Notes: generated from the letters alone by a model not told the origin. 60,240 nt of DNA from Streptococcus azizii (GCF_001984715.1 NZ_MSPR01000016.1:1-60240), one strand, 5' to 3'; positions 1 through 9,442 are shown, counted from the stretch's first letter. Program-made: numbers and translations.

Positions 1-57
1 ATAAAGCATCACAACGTCAAGTTTTTCTTCTACCGACTTTGGACTTCTTTTTGACAT
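1..57 (-). CDS. IS3-type transposase, N-terminal fragment cut by the window edge
   Basis: The minus strand opens with an ATG at 57 and reads MSKRSPKSVEEKLDVVMLY before running off the window. This polar, Lys/Glu-rich start followed by a helix resembles the first helix-turn-helix of OrfA-type transposases of the IS3/IS150 group. The inverted repeat just upstream, and a TGGACAGT-like sequence at about 108 (minus-strand reading) that could be the element end, fit this. Only 19 codons are visible, so the family call is an inference from a short N-terminus. Confidence 0.4.
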   Translation of the reverse strand, partial: MSKRSPKSVEEKLDVVMLY

Positions 58-63
58 ACGAAA

Positions 64-121
64 ACTCCCCTTATAGTTTCTAGTGAATTTTTGTTTTTTC
101 ACTGTCCACTATAAGGGGAGT
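64..121. repeat. 14-bp perfect inverted repeat upstream of the transposase start
   Basis: ACTCCCCTTATAGT (64-77) is exactly repeated in inverted orientation at 108-121, with a 30-base loop between. It lies between the putative IS end and the transposase start codon. It could fold as a hairpin that limits read-through into the transposase, or mark an IS terminal repeat. Confidence 0.6.
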
Positions 122-147
122 ATATCAAAACGAGATGGCGATTCTGT

Positions 148-345
148 TATTTATTTAATTCTTTGTAAAGCTCAATCCCTTCTTTCTAGTATTATTGACT
201 TTTTTGAGCCTGCAGATTTCTGTGCTCCTAGTTTTTCAGCCTCTTTTATCTGCATCAAGCAATCTCTCCCAAATTGCACCTATAATTTCATCATCTTCAG
301 CAGCAACTAATACTACTTCTCGATCTAAATCAATCGTCTACTTCT
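148..345 (-). pseudogene. Possible GNAT-type acetyltransferase remnant
   Basis: Conceptual minus-strand reading across frames gives VLVAAEDDEIIGAIWERLL near 260-330 and GIELYKELNK near 150-180. These resemble the central beta strands and the C-terminal signature of GNAT acetyltransferases. Stop codons and frame changes separate the pieces, so if the reading is right the gene is dead. Otherwise the stretch 122-443 holds nothing I can name. Low confidence. Confidence 0.2.
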
Positions 346-443
346 ATCAACACGATTTTACAAAGAGCCAGTACTTACATCTCTTTTTTTCCTGTAAAAC
401 TATTCTATCTTGATACTTTAAGGAGTTTCAATCATTCGATCTG

Positions 444-2570
444 CTAACCGTTATTTTTTGGGTCTAAACTCAATAACATAGCATTAATGGCAACGATGAC
501 TGTTGACACAGACATTAGGATTGCTCCTAATGCAGGGCTTAATGTGATACCAATAGGAGCCAAAATTCCTGCAGCTAGAGGGATAGCTATAAAGTTATAA
601 CCAGCTCCCCAAAATAGGTTTTGTTTCATTTTACGAGTTGTTTTGTGTGCTAATTCAATGAATGATTCAATATCTCCTGGATCGGATTGAGTCAATATGA
701 CATCAGCTGAATCCAATGCAACTTGAGTTCCAGCACCTATAGCTATACCAACATCTGCTAAGGCAAGAGAAGGAGCATCATTTACACCATCACCTACCAT
801 GATAACTTTCTTTCCTTCATCTTTAAGTGTTTTAACTAACTCATATTTGTCTTGTGGAGATTGATTTGATCTATATTCAATCCCTAAATCTTCTGCCACG
901 CCTTGAGCCGCTTTTTCATTATCACCTGTTGCCATAATTGGTTGAATATTGTTCTTTTTAAGAGCTTTAATTAACTCTTTACTCGTTGGTTTTAATTCGT
1001 CCCCTAAAGCTACAGCACCAATGGCATCATCGTTTTCTACTAAGACACTAAGAGTTGCTCCTTTTGGAATATCCATATCAATATTACGTCCATAGGCTTT
1101 TTGACTGATTAATTGGTAACGGTGCCCACCTACTTTACCCTCTACTCCAGAACCGGAAATCACATCAATCGAATCAAAAGATGCTGGACGTATATCTTGC
1201 TGCTCGGCGAAACTGATAATTGATTGAGCAATTGGGTGGCTAGCTCCTCCTTCAATACCTGCCAATAAGGCAATGGTTTCCTCTTTTGTATATTTGTCAT
1301 TAAGAAGTTTTACATCTAATACTTTAAATTCACCAGTTGTTAAAGTACCCGTTTTATCTAAAATTATCACATCTGCATCTTGAGCTATTTCTAAGGCTTG
1401 GCGGTCTTTTACTAGTAAGCCACGGCTAGCTCCTAAGCTTGTGCTACGGGCGGTTACCAATGGAATAGCCAGACCCAATGCGTGCGGACAAGCAATAACT
1501 AATGTAGTAATAGTAAATATAACTGCCGTTGGGATATCTCCAATAATCATCCACACTACAAAAGCAATTAGCGCGACAATAACAGCAATATAGAAGAGCC
1601 ACCCTGCAACCTTTTGCGCAATATTTTCTGCCCTGGAAGGCTGACTTTGAGCTTGGCTAATTAAAGTCTGTACTTGAGAGATAAAGGATTGCTCACCTGT
1701 CTCAAGCACTTTAATATAAAGTACCCCTTCTCCATTTGTTGAGCCCCCGATTACTTCATCGCCAGGGCCTTTTTTTACTGCTTTTGACTCCCCAGTTAGA
1801 AGAGCTTCATTTAAACGTGATTCGCCACGCTCGATAATCCCGTCTGCTGGCACATTTTCTCCGGCTTGAACACGAATTAAATCACCTACCTTTAAGTCAG
1901 CAACTGGTCGTGTTTCAATTGAATCGTCTTCTAATACAACGTGAGCATCTTTCGGCACTAACTTAGCCAATGCTGCTTGTGCGTCTCCTGCTTCTCCAAT
2001 AGCTTTCATCTCAATCCAGTGACCTAATAGCATGATTAATAGTAATGAAGCAAATTCAAAGAAAAAGTCCATCACGTGTTCACCCGTTACGTAGGTAATG
2101 ATCACAGCATAAATACTGTATAAATATGAAACACTTATACCTAAAGAAACGAGTGCCATCATTCCAGGTTTTTTTTGTTTAAATTCGTCAACTGCACCTT
2201 GATAGAATGGACGTCCACCATAAATAATTAATATAGTAGATAAAATAGCTACTACAATATCATAATATGGAAAAGTAAACTGGAATGGTAGTTTAAATCC
2301 ATGTATAGGGGATAAGAGCATAATAATGATTCCTAGTGGCAATGACTTTAAGAAAAGTTCCTTAAAGCTTCCGTGATGATGGTGGTCATGCCCACTGTGC
2401 CCGCTGTGATTATGCCCACTGTGCCCGCAGTGATCATGCCCAGCACGATGTACTTGATGTTGATCCTTATGGTATCCATGTTCATCTGTGATTCCATGCT
2501 CGTGTTTTAACTTATCCATGTCGTCATAATCATGGTGATTATGGGACGAATATCTGTTGTCATTATTCAT
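444..2570 (-). CDS. copB: Copper-exporting P1B-type ATPase (CopB/TcrB-like)
   Basis: 708 residues. Membrane ATPase that exports copper from the cytoplasm. The N-terminal ~70 residues are a His-rich metal-binding tail with many HxH pairs in place of a CxxC heavy-metal domain. The transmembrane metal site is C361-P-H, typical of CopB-class pumps rather than CPC-type CopA. The phosphorylation motif DKTGT starts at D405, and MVGDGVNDAP lies in the C-terminal third. Six to eight membrane helices are visible. It follows copY by 19 bases and has a good ribosome site, so the two form one transcript under CopY control. No copZ chaperone is linked. TcrB of enterococci and CopB of streptococcal mobile elements are the closest types I know. 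Confidence 0.95.
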   Translation of the reverse strand: MNNDNRYSSHNHHDYDDMDKLKHEHGITDEHGYHKDQHQVHRAGHDHCGHSGHNHSGHSGHDHHHHGSFKELFLKSLPLGIIIMLLSPIHGFKLPFQFTFPYYDIVVAILSTILIIYGGRPFYQGAVDEFKQKKPGMMALVSLGISVSYLYSIYAVIITYVTGEHVMDFFFEFASLLLIMLLGHWIEMKAIGEAGDAQAALAKLVPKDAHVVLEDDSIETRPVADLKVGDLIRVQAGENVPADGIIERGESRLNEALLTGESKAVKKGPGDEVIGGSTNGEGVLYIKVLETGEQSFISQVQTLISQAQSQPSRAENIAQKVAGWLFYIAVIVALIAFVVWMIIGDIPTAVIFTITTLVIACPHALGLAIPLVTARSTSLGASRGLLVKDRQALEIAQDADVIILDKTGTLTTGEFKVLDVKLLNDKYTKEETIALLAGIEGGASHPIAQSIISFAEQQDIRPASFDSIDVISGSGVEGKVGGHRYQLISQKAYGRNIDMDIPKGATLSVLVENDDAIGAVALGDELKPTSKELIKALKKNNIQPIMATGDNEKAAQGVAEDLGIEYRSNQSPQDKYELVKTLKDEGKKVIMVGDGVNDAPSLALADVGIAIGAGTQVALDSADVILTQSDPGDIESFIELAHKTTRKMKQNLFWGAGYNFIAIPLAAGILAPIGITLSPALGAILMSVSTVIVAINAMLLSLDPKNNG

Positions 2571-2589
2571 TTTAAATTCCTCCTTATAC

Positions 2590-3039
2590 TTAATGATGAT
2601 GTAAATGACATTTGCATTGTCCTTCTGGACAATTGCAATCCACTTCTTCTACTGCGAAAGATTTTTTCATCTCTAATATTTTTTCTAGTCGATCTATATC
2701 ATCGAAGCTTAAAACATGATCTTCAATGATGCTTCCTATTACATTTCCGACTTTCTTATTGCAAATACGGTTAAAAATATCTTCTGCATAATCCCTTACG
2801 GCTTCTGTCTCTTCAATATTGGCAGTGTAAATAAACTTTCTACCTTCATGCTCTGTATTTAGTACGCCTTTTCCAACTAATCGACCTAAGATCGTTTTGA
2901 TAGTGGATTGTGTCCAGTCCATTTTTTCTTGCATTACGGAAATGACTTTTTTACTAGTTACTCGATCATTTGCCCAAACTACACGCATGACTTCCCATTC
3001 AGCATCTGTGATAGAAGTATTAAGTTCTATTGTGCTCAT
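2590..3039 (-). CDS. copY: CopY-type copper-responsive repressor, copy 1
   Basis: 149 residues, BlaI/MecI/CopY family. An N-terminal winged helix (ITDAEWEVMRVVWAND, then the recognition region around STIKTILGRL) binds DNA. The C-terminal tail carries the CxCx4CxC motif (CNCPEGQCKC) that binds Zn(II) or Cu(I), followed by HLHHH. In this family copper displaces zinc and releases the repressor from cop boxes. Two cop boxes lie just upstream, and copB follows in the same operon. It is nearly identical to the second copy at 4839-5288; substitutions are scattered and none hits the cysteine motif. Confidence 0.95.
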   Translation of the reverse strand: MSTIELNTSITDAEWEVMRVVWANDRVTSKKVISVMQEKMDWTQSTIKTILGRLVGKGVLNTEHEGRKFIYTANIEETEAVRDYAEDIFNRICNKKVGNVIGSIIEDHVLSFDDIDRLEKILEMKKSFAVEEVDCNCPEGQCKCHLHHH

Positions 3040-3057
3040 TTTCCTTTCCTCCTTGTT

Positions 3058-3118
3058 GTTTACAGATGTAAACGAATATGTTCAAAATAAGTCTACTATT
3101 GTAAACGAAATATGTCAA
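3058..3118 (-). promoter_or_regulatory. copY-copB promoter with two cop boxes
   Basis: On the minus strand TTGACA (plus 3113-3118), 17 bases, then TAGACT (plus 3090-3095) make a good sigma-A promoter. One cop box, TACAGATGTA (3061-3070), matches the TACANNTGTA consensus exactly and sits in the perfect palindrome GTTTACAGATGTAAAC (3058-3073) downstream of the -10. A second, 9/10 box TACTATTGTA (3094-3103) overlaps the -10 and spacer, so bound CopY would block polymerase. Confidence 0.88.
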
Positions 3119-3127
3119 GTCTTTTTT

Positions 3128-3378
3128 ATAAATGTAACCATCTTGTTTTTTAAATAAATATAACAGCTATTATTGCCTTTGTTTTCCTATCTTTACCCAA
3201 TACTAATTATAAGGTTACCATTGATTTATTTTTATTGATTTTAGAATTCCTTATTTTTAAATTTATATTTTCTAAATATGATGAACACTATTGAGCAATT
3301 TAATTGTTTATCGTATTTAGGAAATCAAGAATTGAGAAAAAGCGGAAAAATAGAAAAAAACCTATAAAATATTATTTA
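3128..3378. other. AT-rich gap between the two copper units
   Basis: About 250 bases of very AT-rich sequence between the copY-copB promoter and the end of the multicopper oxidase gene. I see no ORF, clear hairpin terminator or repeat in it. Confidence 0.5.
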
Positions 3379-4821
3379 TTATTCTACTTTAATTTGTCCC
3401 ATCATACCTGCTTCTTCATGTTCAAGAATGTGACAGTGGTACATATAAGTACCCTTCTTATTAAACTTAACTATAAGTCTTACTTTTTCGTTAGGCTCAA
3501 TATATACAGTATCTTTCCATCCGCTCTCCTCTGGAGAAGGCGCATTACCGTTTCTTGATAGAATTTGAACCTGTGTGCCATGAATATGGAATGGGTGCCC
3601 CATTTCATGCATCATAGATCCTGGGTTTGTAATTTCCCAAATCTCTGTATCTCCAAGCTTCACTGTTTCATCAATTCTATTCATATCAAACTTTTTACCG
3701 TTTATTGATACCATGTGACCCATACCTTGAAGCTCAAAGCTTCTTATCTTAGTAGCTTGTGCTTCTGACATTCTTTCTATATTCGTTAAAGTGCTAGGTA
3801 CTTCAGTATCATCTTTCCCATCGCCTTTAACATTAAAGGTCATAATGGCTTCCTTATTACTCATAAGTGATAGCTGCGTTCCCTTTTCATACTTTGAAAA
3901 GTCCACTATTATCTCTGCTCTTTCCCCAGGTGATAACATAATATTTCTCTGGCTAACCGGTTTTTCTAAAAATCCACCATCAGATGCTATTTGATAGAAT
4001 CCATCTCTATTATCTAACTTCAAATTAAAGTTATTTGCATTAGCACCATTAACTATTCTAAATCTCATCTTGACTCTATTAACCTCTAAATTAGGTTTAA
4101 TAGCTCCGTTAACTATGATAGTATCCCCTGTTGCTCCATCCATCATATTTGTATTATAAATAAAACTGCCGTCCTTGCCAAAGCTTCTATCTTGAATTAC
4201 TAAAGGTATATCATTTACTCCATATTCCTTAGGAATATTTAAGCTTTTTGATACTTCATCATCCACATAGAATAGTCCTGCTAAACCTTTATAAACTTGG
4301 GTAGCAGTATTTCCTCCAAAGTGCGGATGATACCACAATGTTGCAGCCTGTTGATTTACTGTAAAACTAGGCTCCCAAGTTGTTCCTGGTTCAATTCCTT
4401 GATGAGGGCCCCCATCCTTTTCTCCTTCTACCTCTAGTCCATGCCAGTGAACTGTAGTTGCTTCTTTGAGCTTGTTATTTACGTGCACATTTACTTGCTC
4501 ACCTTTACTTACTCTGATGACAGGGCCTAAGAAGCTTCCGTTGTAACCCATAGTTCGTGTCTTGGTATTTGGTAAAAATGAAGTTTCTCCTTCTTGAGGT
4601 TCTAAAGTAAAATCCGCAATATTAGGATCTGGATTTTTATCCTCTAATAGTGGTGGTATAGGAAGCGTACTTTTTGTTTTACTTGTTTGAATATCTATAT
4701 TAACTGCACTCTGGTTTATTTTAAAATAACTAATCATTGGTTCTAAAAATGTAATATATCCAACTGCAGTTAATACGACTGTAAGTCCAATACCTAATAA
4801 CATATGTTTATTCTTACTCAT
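3379..4821 (-). CDS. mco: Multicopper oxidase, copper-resistance type
   Basis: 480 residues. An N-terminal membrane anchor or uncleaved signal (about residues 8-27) places the enzyme outside the membrane. The cupredoxin copper ligands are all present: HWHG near residue 124, WYHPH about 40 residues later, HPFHIHG in domain 3, and HCHILEHEEAGMM at the C-terminus. Such oxidases convert toxic Cu(I) to Cu(II) using O2. The gene follows the second copY copy by 17 bases, so it should be induced by copper through that repressor. The pairing of mco with copB is known from mobile copper loci of staphylococci, enterococci and streptococci. Confidence 0.93.
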   Translation of the reverse strand: MSKNKHMLLGIGLTVVLTAVGYITFLEPMISYFKINQSAVNIDIQTSKTKSTLPIPPLLEDKNPDPNIADFTLEPQEGETSFLPNTKTRTMGYNGSFLGPVIRVSKGEQVNVHVNNKLKEATTVHWHGLEVEGEKDGGPHQGIEPGTTWEPSFTVNQQAATLWYHPHFGGNTATQVYKGLAGLFYVDDEVSKSLNIPKEYGVNDIPLVIQDRSFGKDGSFIYNTNMMDGATGDTIIVNGAIKPNLEVNRVKMRFRIVNGANANNFNLKLDNRDGFYQIASDGGFLEKPVSQRNIMLSPGERAEIIVDFSKYEKGTQLSLMSNKEAIMTFNVKGDGKDDTEVPSTLTNIERMSEAQATKIRSFELQGMGHMVSINGKKFDMNRIDETVKLGDTEIWEITNPGSMMHEMGHPFHIHGTQVQILSRNGNAPSPEESGWKDTVYIEPNEKVRLIVKFNKKGTYMYHCHILEHEEAGMMGQIKVE

Positions 4822-4838
4822 TTTTATTCCTCCTTATG

Positions 4839-5288
4839 TTAATGATGATGTAAATGACACTCGCATTGTCCTTCTGGACAATTGCAAGCCACTTCTTCTA
4901 CTGCGAAAGATTTTTTTATCTCTAATATTTTCTCTAGTCGATCTATATCATCGAAGCTTAAGACATAATCTTCAATGATACTTCCTATTACATTTCCAAC
5001 TTTCTTTTTGCAAATACGGTTAAAAATATCTTCTGCATAATCCCTTACGGCTTCTGTCTCTTCAATATTGGCAGTGTAAATAAACTTTCTACCTTCTTGC
5101 TCTGTATTTAGTACGCCTTTTTCAACTAATCGACCTAAGATTGTTTTGATAGCGGATTCTGTCCAGTCCATTTTTTCTTGCATTACGGAAATGACTTTTT
5201 TACTAGTTACTCGATCATTTGCCCAAACTACACGCATGACTTCCCATTCTGCATCTGTGATGTAAGTATTAAATTCTATTGTGCTCAT
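4839..5288 (-). CDS. copY: CopY-type copper-responsive repressor, copy 2
   Basis: 149 residues, a near-duplicate of the repressor at 2590-3039, with the same winged helix and the same CxCx4CxC tail (CNCPEGQCEC) ending in HLHHH. Differences include YITDAEW for SITDAEW and TESAIK for TQSTIK near the recognition helix. It drives the multicopper oxidase unit and has its own promoter and cop boxes. The duplication extends beyond the gene into both flanks. Both proteins could act on both promoters. Confidence 0.93.
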   Translation of the reverse strand: MSTIEFNTYITDAEWEVMRVVWANDRVTSKKVISVMQEKMDWTESAIKTILGRLVEKGVLNTEQEGRKFIYTANIEETEAVRDYAEDIFNRICKKKVGNVIGSIIEDYVLSFDDIDRLEKILEIKKSFAVEEVACNCPEGQCECHLHHH

Positions 5289-5308
5289 TCTCCTTCCTCC
5301 TATTCGTC

Positions 5309-5366
5309 TACAAATGTAAACAAATATGTTTAAAATAAATTTACCATTGTAAACGAATTATGTCAA
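5309..5366 (-). promoter_or_regulatory. Promoter with two cop boxes for copY2-mco
   Basis: Minus-strand TTGACA (plus 5361-5366), 17 bases, then TAAATT (plus 5338-5343). The downstream box TACAAATGTA (5309-5318) fits TACANNTGTA exactly. TACCATTGTA (5342-5351) fits at 9 of 10 positions and overlaps the -10. The layout matches the first copper promoter base for base apart from scattered substitutions. Confidence 0.85.
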
Positions 5367-5369
5367 GTC

Positions 5370-5404
5370 TTTTTATTAAATTCTCACTTTTTGGGGTCAG
5401 TCCC
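5370..5404. repeat. IS-end-like repeat, left copy
   Basis: The 35-base stretch ending in GGGGTCAGTCCC is repeated in the same orientation at 6946-6981, with one extra T. The GGGACTGACCCC core resembles ends of IS3-type insertion sequences. The two copies bracket the cadmium genes. Confidence 0.6.
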
Positions 5405-5534
5405 TTAAAACTGAAAGTTTTTAAATGAAATTAGCCATCTACCTATACTGTGAGATGAAGGCTACGACTCATTCTGATAAGTCATCGATTTCATTTGATG
5501 ACAGGTTTGGAGCTGTTAGGCAAATTTGCCAAGG

Positions 5535-5702
5535 CTAATCATAGCCTTGCTTTAGCCCAAAAAAGACATCCAAGAGATTTCTCTTGAATGTCTGTAAACG
5601 CTGATATAATCGTAGGTCGCTTTGCTTTAAATTATACTTTTTTCTTAAACATTTGATACGAGTAGGTATTTCTTGTGAGTAATTTTCATCAAAAAATTTC
5701 AT
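5535..5702 (-). CDS. Short ORF of unknown function, possibly a gene remnant
   Basis: 55 codons starting MKFFDENYSQEIPTRIK with a GGGAG ribosome site 9 bases ahead of the ATG. The segment RIKCLRKKYNLKQSDL faintly resembles the start of an XRE-type helix-turn-helix, but the rest does not continue as one. The 3' half contains an imperfect 14-bp hairpin followed by T residues (5559-5590 area) that would act as a terminator on this strand. I do not recognise a family. A truncated regulator left between mobile segments is possible. Confidence 0.3.
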   Translation of the reverse strand: MKFFDENYSQEIPTRIKCLRKKYNLKQSDLRLYQRLQTFKRNLLDVFFGLKQGYD

Positions 5703-5746
5703 ATATAATCTCCCTAATAATCATGGAAAAGTAGTAAAAATAGTTG

Positions 5747-6085
5747 TTATCCTAGTTGATTAAAAAAATCTCTGATTTCCTCATCTTTTATAAAATAATA
5801 TATAATTTTCCCCTCTCTTCTAGTGTCCAAGATGTTTTGATTGGCTAGTTTACGAAGATGGTGGGAGGCAGATGCCATACTGAGATTTAATAAACAGGCT
5901 ATATCGCAGACACAGAGTTCTTCGACGGCAAGGAGATAAAAGATGATATTTATCTGTTTATTATCGGTAAATTTTGATAAAATGCGAAGTGATTTTTGGA
6001 CTTTTTCCTTTTCAAGGTAGTTCGTTGCGGTTGTAACATTTTGTTGATTTATAACATCCACTTGACAGATACTATCTTTTTTCAT
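5747..6085 (-). CDS. cadC: ArsR/SmtB-family cadmium-responsive repressor (CadC/CadX type)
   Basis: 112 residues from the ATG at 6085, chosen because AGGAG lies 10 bases ahead and it avoids a long overlap with cadD; a longer frame reaches 6115. The winged helix includes SMASASHHLRKL as recognition helix. The metal motif ELCVCD at the start of the DNA-binding helix pair is the signature of Cd/Pb/Zn sensors of the CadC group. It follows cadD by 11 bases as the second gene of the operon, so it probably autoregulates through the palindrome upstream of cadD. Confidence 0.9.
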   Translation of the reverse strand: MKKDSICQVDVINQQNVTTATNYLEKEKVQKSLRILSKFTDNKQINIIFYLLAVEELCVCDIACLLNLSMASASHHLRKLANQNILDTRREGKIIYYFIKDEEIRDFFNQLG

Positions 6086-6096
6086 AATTTTTTCTC

Positions 6097-6711
6097 CTAG
6101 CCTAACACAGCCCATAGCATGTCAAAGCTGTTGTTTTCAATCAGGATATACATCCCCAATCCTAAATAGACAACGGCAATAAACCATCTGCTATATTTTT
6201 CCAAAGTTTCTCCAACAGAAGGGACTTGTGCTAATTTTTGGGCAGAAAAAACCAAGAGATAAATCATGACTAGAAAAGTAAGTAAAGTCACTATCAAATT
6301 CGCTAAATTTAAGGTGGTAAAATATGGGACAAAGACACCAATATTGTCAGCGCCACAACTTGCAAAAGTAATCATAGCGACTAGAAAAATCAAGTTTTTA
6401 TTGTCTTTTCGCAAACCATCATTTGCAATAGCTTCTCCATCAGAATCTCCTAAAAGCAAAACTTTGAGGCCTAGGAAAATTGGAATCAAACCGAGTAAAC
6501 CTAAAATCTCTTTACTAGGAATATAATTTAAGACAAATGCAAAAAGCAAACTTAGGAATATTAGACTAACAGAGCCTAGAAATTGTCCTAAATAGATGTT
6601 AATGATGTCCTTTCTACTTTTTCTTTTGGCAAAAAATAACATTAGGATAATAAGTAAGTCTATGGCTGTCCCAGAATACAGGATTATTGAAGTAACAATA
6701 TTTTGAATCAT
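6097..6711 (-). CDS. cadD: CadD-type cadmium resistance transporter
   Basis: 204 residues from the ATG at 6711, preferred over 6723 because GAGGTG lies just ahead of it. An integral membrane protein with about five hydrophobic segments, and TFASCGADNIGVFVPYF as a conserved polar motif of the CadD family. CadD proteins confer low to moderate cadmium resistance by export across the membrane. It is the first gene of a two-gene operon with its ArsR-type regulator, an arrangement known from staphylococcal plasmids and streptococcal mobile elements. Confidence 0.92.
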   Translation of the reverse strand: MIQNIVTSIILYSGTAIDLLIILMLFFAKRKSRKDIINIYLGQFLGSVSLIFLSLLFAFVLNYIPSKEILGLLGLIPIFLGLKVLLLGDSDGEAIANDGLRKDNKNLIFLVAMITFASCGADNIGVFVPYFTTLNLANLIVTLLTFLVMIYLLVFSAQKLAQVPSVGETLEKYSRWFIAVVYLGLGMYILIENNSFDMLWAVLG

Positions 6712-6720
6712 AAAACACCT

Positions 6721-6742
6721 CATTCAAATATATTTTTGAATG
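6721..6742. promoter_or_regulatory. Palindromic CadC operator upstream of cadD
   Basis: CATTCAAA (6721-6728) and TTTGAATG (6735-6742) are perfect 8-base inverted arms around TATATT, about 10 bases before the cadD start. The half-site matches the TCAAA/TTTGA operators bound by CadC repressors in staphylococci. The position would block transcription start. Confidence 0.82.
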
Positions 6743-6901
6743 TATTCTAACATTAAACTTTATAGATGTCAACTTAAAATCAACCAATTAATAATTGCAT
6801 GTCAATATTTGTATTGTGTAGTTTCAGAAATATATTGTAATTCAAATTGTAGAAAATTACATCAAATATTATAATGAAAAAAGAATCCAACAAAAATTGG
6901 A

Positions 6902-6935
6902 CTACCTGTCTCCGGTTGAATACCGGAGACGGTAG
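6902..6935. repeat. Strong hairpin, 14 bp with one bulge
   Basis: CTACC(T)GTCTCCGGT pairs with ACCGGAGACGGTAG across a 5-base loop. T residues follow only after a gap on the plus strand, so it is a poor intrinsic terminator. It may be an IS or integron-like end, or a transcription barrier beside the cadmium block. Function unknown. Confidence 0.5.
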
Positions 6936-6945
6936 CCCTAGGATG

Positions 6946-6981
6946 TTTTTATTAAATTCTCACTTTTTTGGGGTCAGTCCC
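6946..6981. repeat. IS-end-like repeat, right copy
   Basis: Same orientation and almost the same sequence as 5370-5404. Together they delimit a segment of about 1.6 kb holding cadD-cadC. Confidence 0.6.
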
Positions 6982-7086
6982 ACGACCGTTGATTGAGCTT
7001 AAAACTATTTCGATTTATGAGCCATTGGAAATCTCGTATGATGTATATATGTCTAATTGCAAACATTAACTAGAGTAATAGCCTAG

Positions 7087-7506
7087 TTACAAGTCTACCT
7101 CAGTTCCTTCTAAAAATCTGACAGTTATCTGTCCATCCTCCACAATTGTAATACTATCCAATACCTGACACATCTCAAAGGAATCGAATGTCCTCAATGG
7201 CTTATTTATAATCTCAGCCAGCAACATACTATAGTACTTTTCTAGTGGACGATTTTCTTCTAGAATATTATTCCACTTCCCATGCAACAAGTCAACATTC
7301 TCACTTAGTAGTTCTACAGCCATTACTACGGCTTTCTCTAGCGTTTCTTCATCAATATGGTTATTCTGACAGCCAATCTGTCCTTTGACCCTATATCGAT
7401 TGTTACATTGCCAAACCTTGCGTTTACCTCGACTGGTGGTCCAGTTCTTTCGACCAAAGGCAGAACCACATTCTGCACAGAAGCTCTTGGTATAAAAAGA
7501 AGCATT
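7087..7506 (-). pseudogene. Large serine recombinase, C-terminal remnant
   Basis: The frame stays open for 139 codons but has no start codon near its 5' end, and a stop lies directly upstream at 7507. It contains a zinc-ribbon-like segment, CAECGSAFGRKNW, then WQCNN and KGQIGCQ about 20 and 35 residues on. A helical region and the end ITVEDGQ-type strand ITVRFLEGTEVDL follow. This is the DNA-binding tail seen in large serine recombinases of ICEs and IMEs; the catalytic domain is missing. Its place beside an rlmD gene end with a duplicated target sequence supports decay of an integrated element. Confidence 0.75.
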
Positions 7507-7676
7507 TCAATAATTTATTCATGGCCGTTAGCTATGTTTCTTTCCCCTCAAACTCCTAGTCAATGGAAACAAACACGTCCCCACAGGGTAAATAGAAATA
7601 GAATGGGATAATTTCTTGCTATCACTTCTACTCACTCCAAAAATTTTCTCACTCTGATACTTCCCCATCATACAAG
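7507..7676. other. Gap beyond the recombinase remnant
   Basis: No supported gene. It probably held the upstream part of the recombinase gene, now degraded beyond recognition. Confidence 0.4.
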
Positions 7677-7701
7677 AAAAAGCCTTGCAATCAAGGCTTT
7701 T
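7677..7701. terminator. Intrinsic terminator hairpin, usable in both directions
   Basis: AAAAGCCTTG and CAAGGCTTTT pair around CAAT, with A and T tracts on the two sides. It lies between the recombinase remnant and the displaced rlmD end. Confidence 0.7.
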
Positions 7702-7726
7702 CATTATCCCTTTCGTTCAAGGGTTT

Positions 7727-7804
7727 CTAGGCTTTTACGAGCAGAGCTACACACTCGACGTGATGCGTCTGTGGGAGTTCAAAGGTCCAGTGGACCTTTG
7801 AAGT
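7727..7804 (-). pseudogene. Displaced second 3' end of an rlmD/rumA gene
   Basis: Minus-strand reading gives LPQTHHVECVALLVKA and a TAG stop at 7727. This aligns with the true gene end [18 protein letters not shown] 116 bases away. Nucleotide similarity continues upstream (AAGGTCCA...TGGACCT). It has no body of its own, so it is only a gene tail, as left when an element integrates into the 3' end of a gene and supplies a replacement end. Confidence 0.75.
7760..7776. repeat. Candidate attachment-site repeat, outer copy
   Basis: GTGATGCGTCTGTGGGA is repeated identically at 7876-7892 inside the intact rlmD 3' end. It encodes PQTHH in both reading contexts and is the likely crossover core of an integrative element that targeted this gene. 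Confidence 0.65.
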
Positions 7805-7839
7805 AGCTTGCCAGAAATCAAGAGAGCAAGCTAGACAGG

Positions 7840-9210
<1,371 letters not shown>

Positions 9211-9385
9211 CTAATACTCAATAAACACCAACATCAGACTAGCTTTCACAACCGAGAATTGTGAAAGGTTGGACCTCTTTCAATCGAGTAGAGGTTAGAG
9301 ATTACCCCCTACTCGATTGACTATCCTCGCTTCTTTGTTTTTAGGTTCAATGACAAATTCCCTCACCTTTTAATTTCTTAGTTCG

Positions 9386-9442
9386 GGATTCTATGGTCAC
9401 CTTCTTGTTTTTGGGTGACCAGTTGCAACAGTTCACTGAACT
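9386..9442. repeat. Interspersed 57-bp repeat, copy 1
   Basis: Starts GGATTCTATGGTCAC, contains GGTGACCAGTTGCAACAG, and ends GTTCACTGAACT. GGTCACC...GGTGACC and CAGTT...AACTG parts allow hairpins. Further copies lie at 9505, 13716 (inverted) and 20805. The remaining 9199-9610 region has no gene. Confidence 0.7.

Larger units (their letters stand above)
2578..3127. repeat. Direct repeat of the copY module, copy 1
   Basis: A block of about 550 bases containing the promoter, cop boxes, copY and the first bases after it. It recurs in the same orientation at about 4829-5375, with mco between the copies. Boundaries were judged by eye. Confidence 0.8.
4829..5375. repeat. Direct repeat of the copY module, copy 2
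   Basis: Second copy of the copY block. Similarity begins just before the gene's stop codon and ends near the TGTCAAGTC sequence upstream of the promoter. Recombination between the two copies would delete mco and one repressor. Confidence 0.8.

Noticed and set aside
6902..6935. Intrinsic terminator for cadD-cadC
   Set aside because: The hairpin is upstream of cadD, not after cadC, and lacks an adjacent T run on the relevant strand.
7357..7611. 84-codon plus-strand frame
   Set aside because: Antisense to the serine recombinase remnant, whose zinc-ribbon pattern is the real signal.
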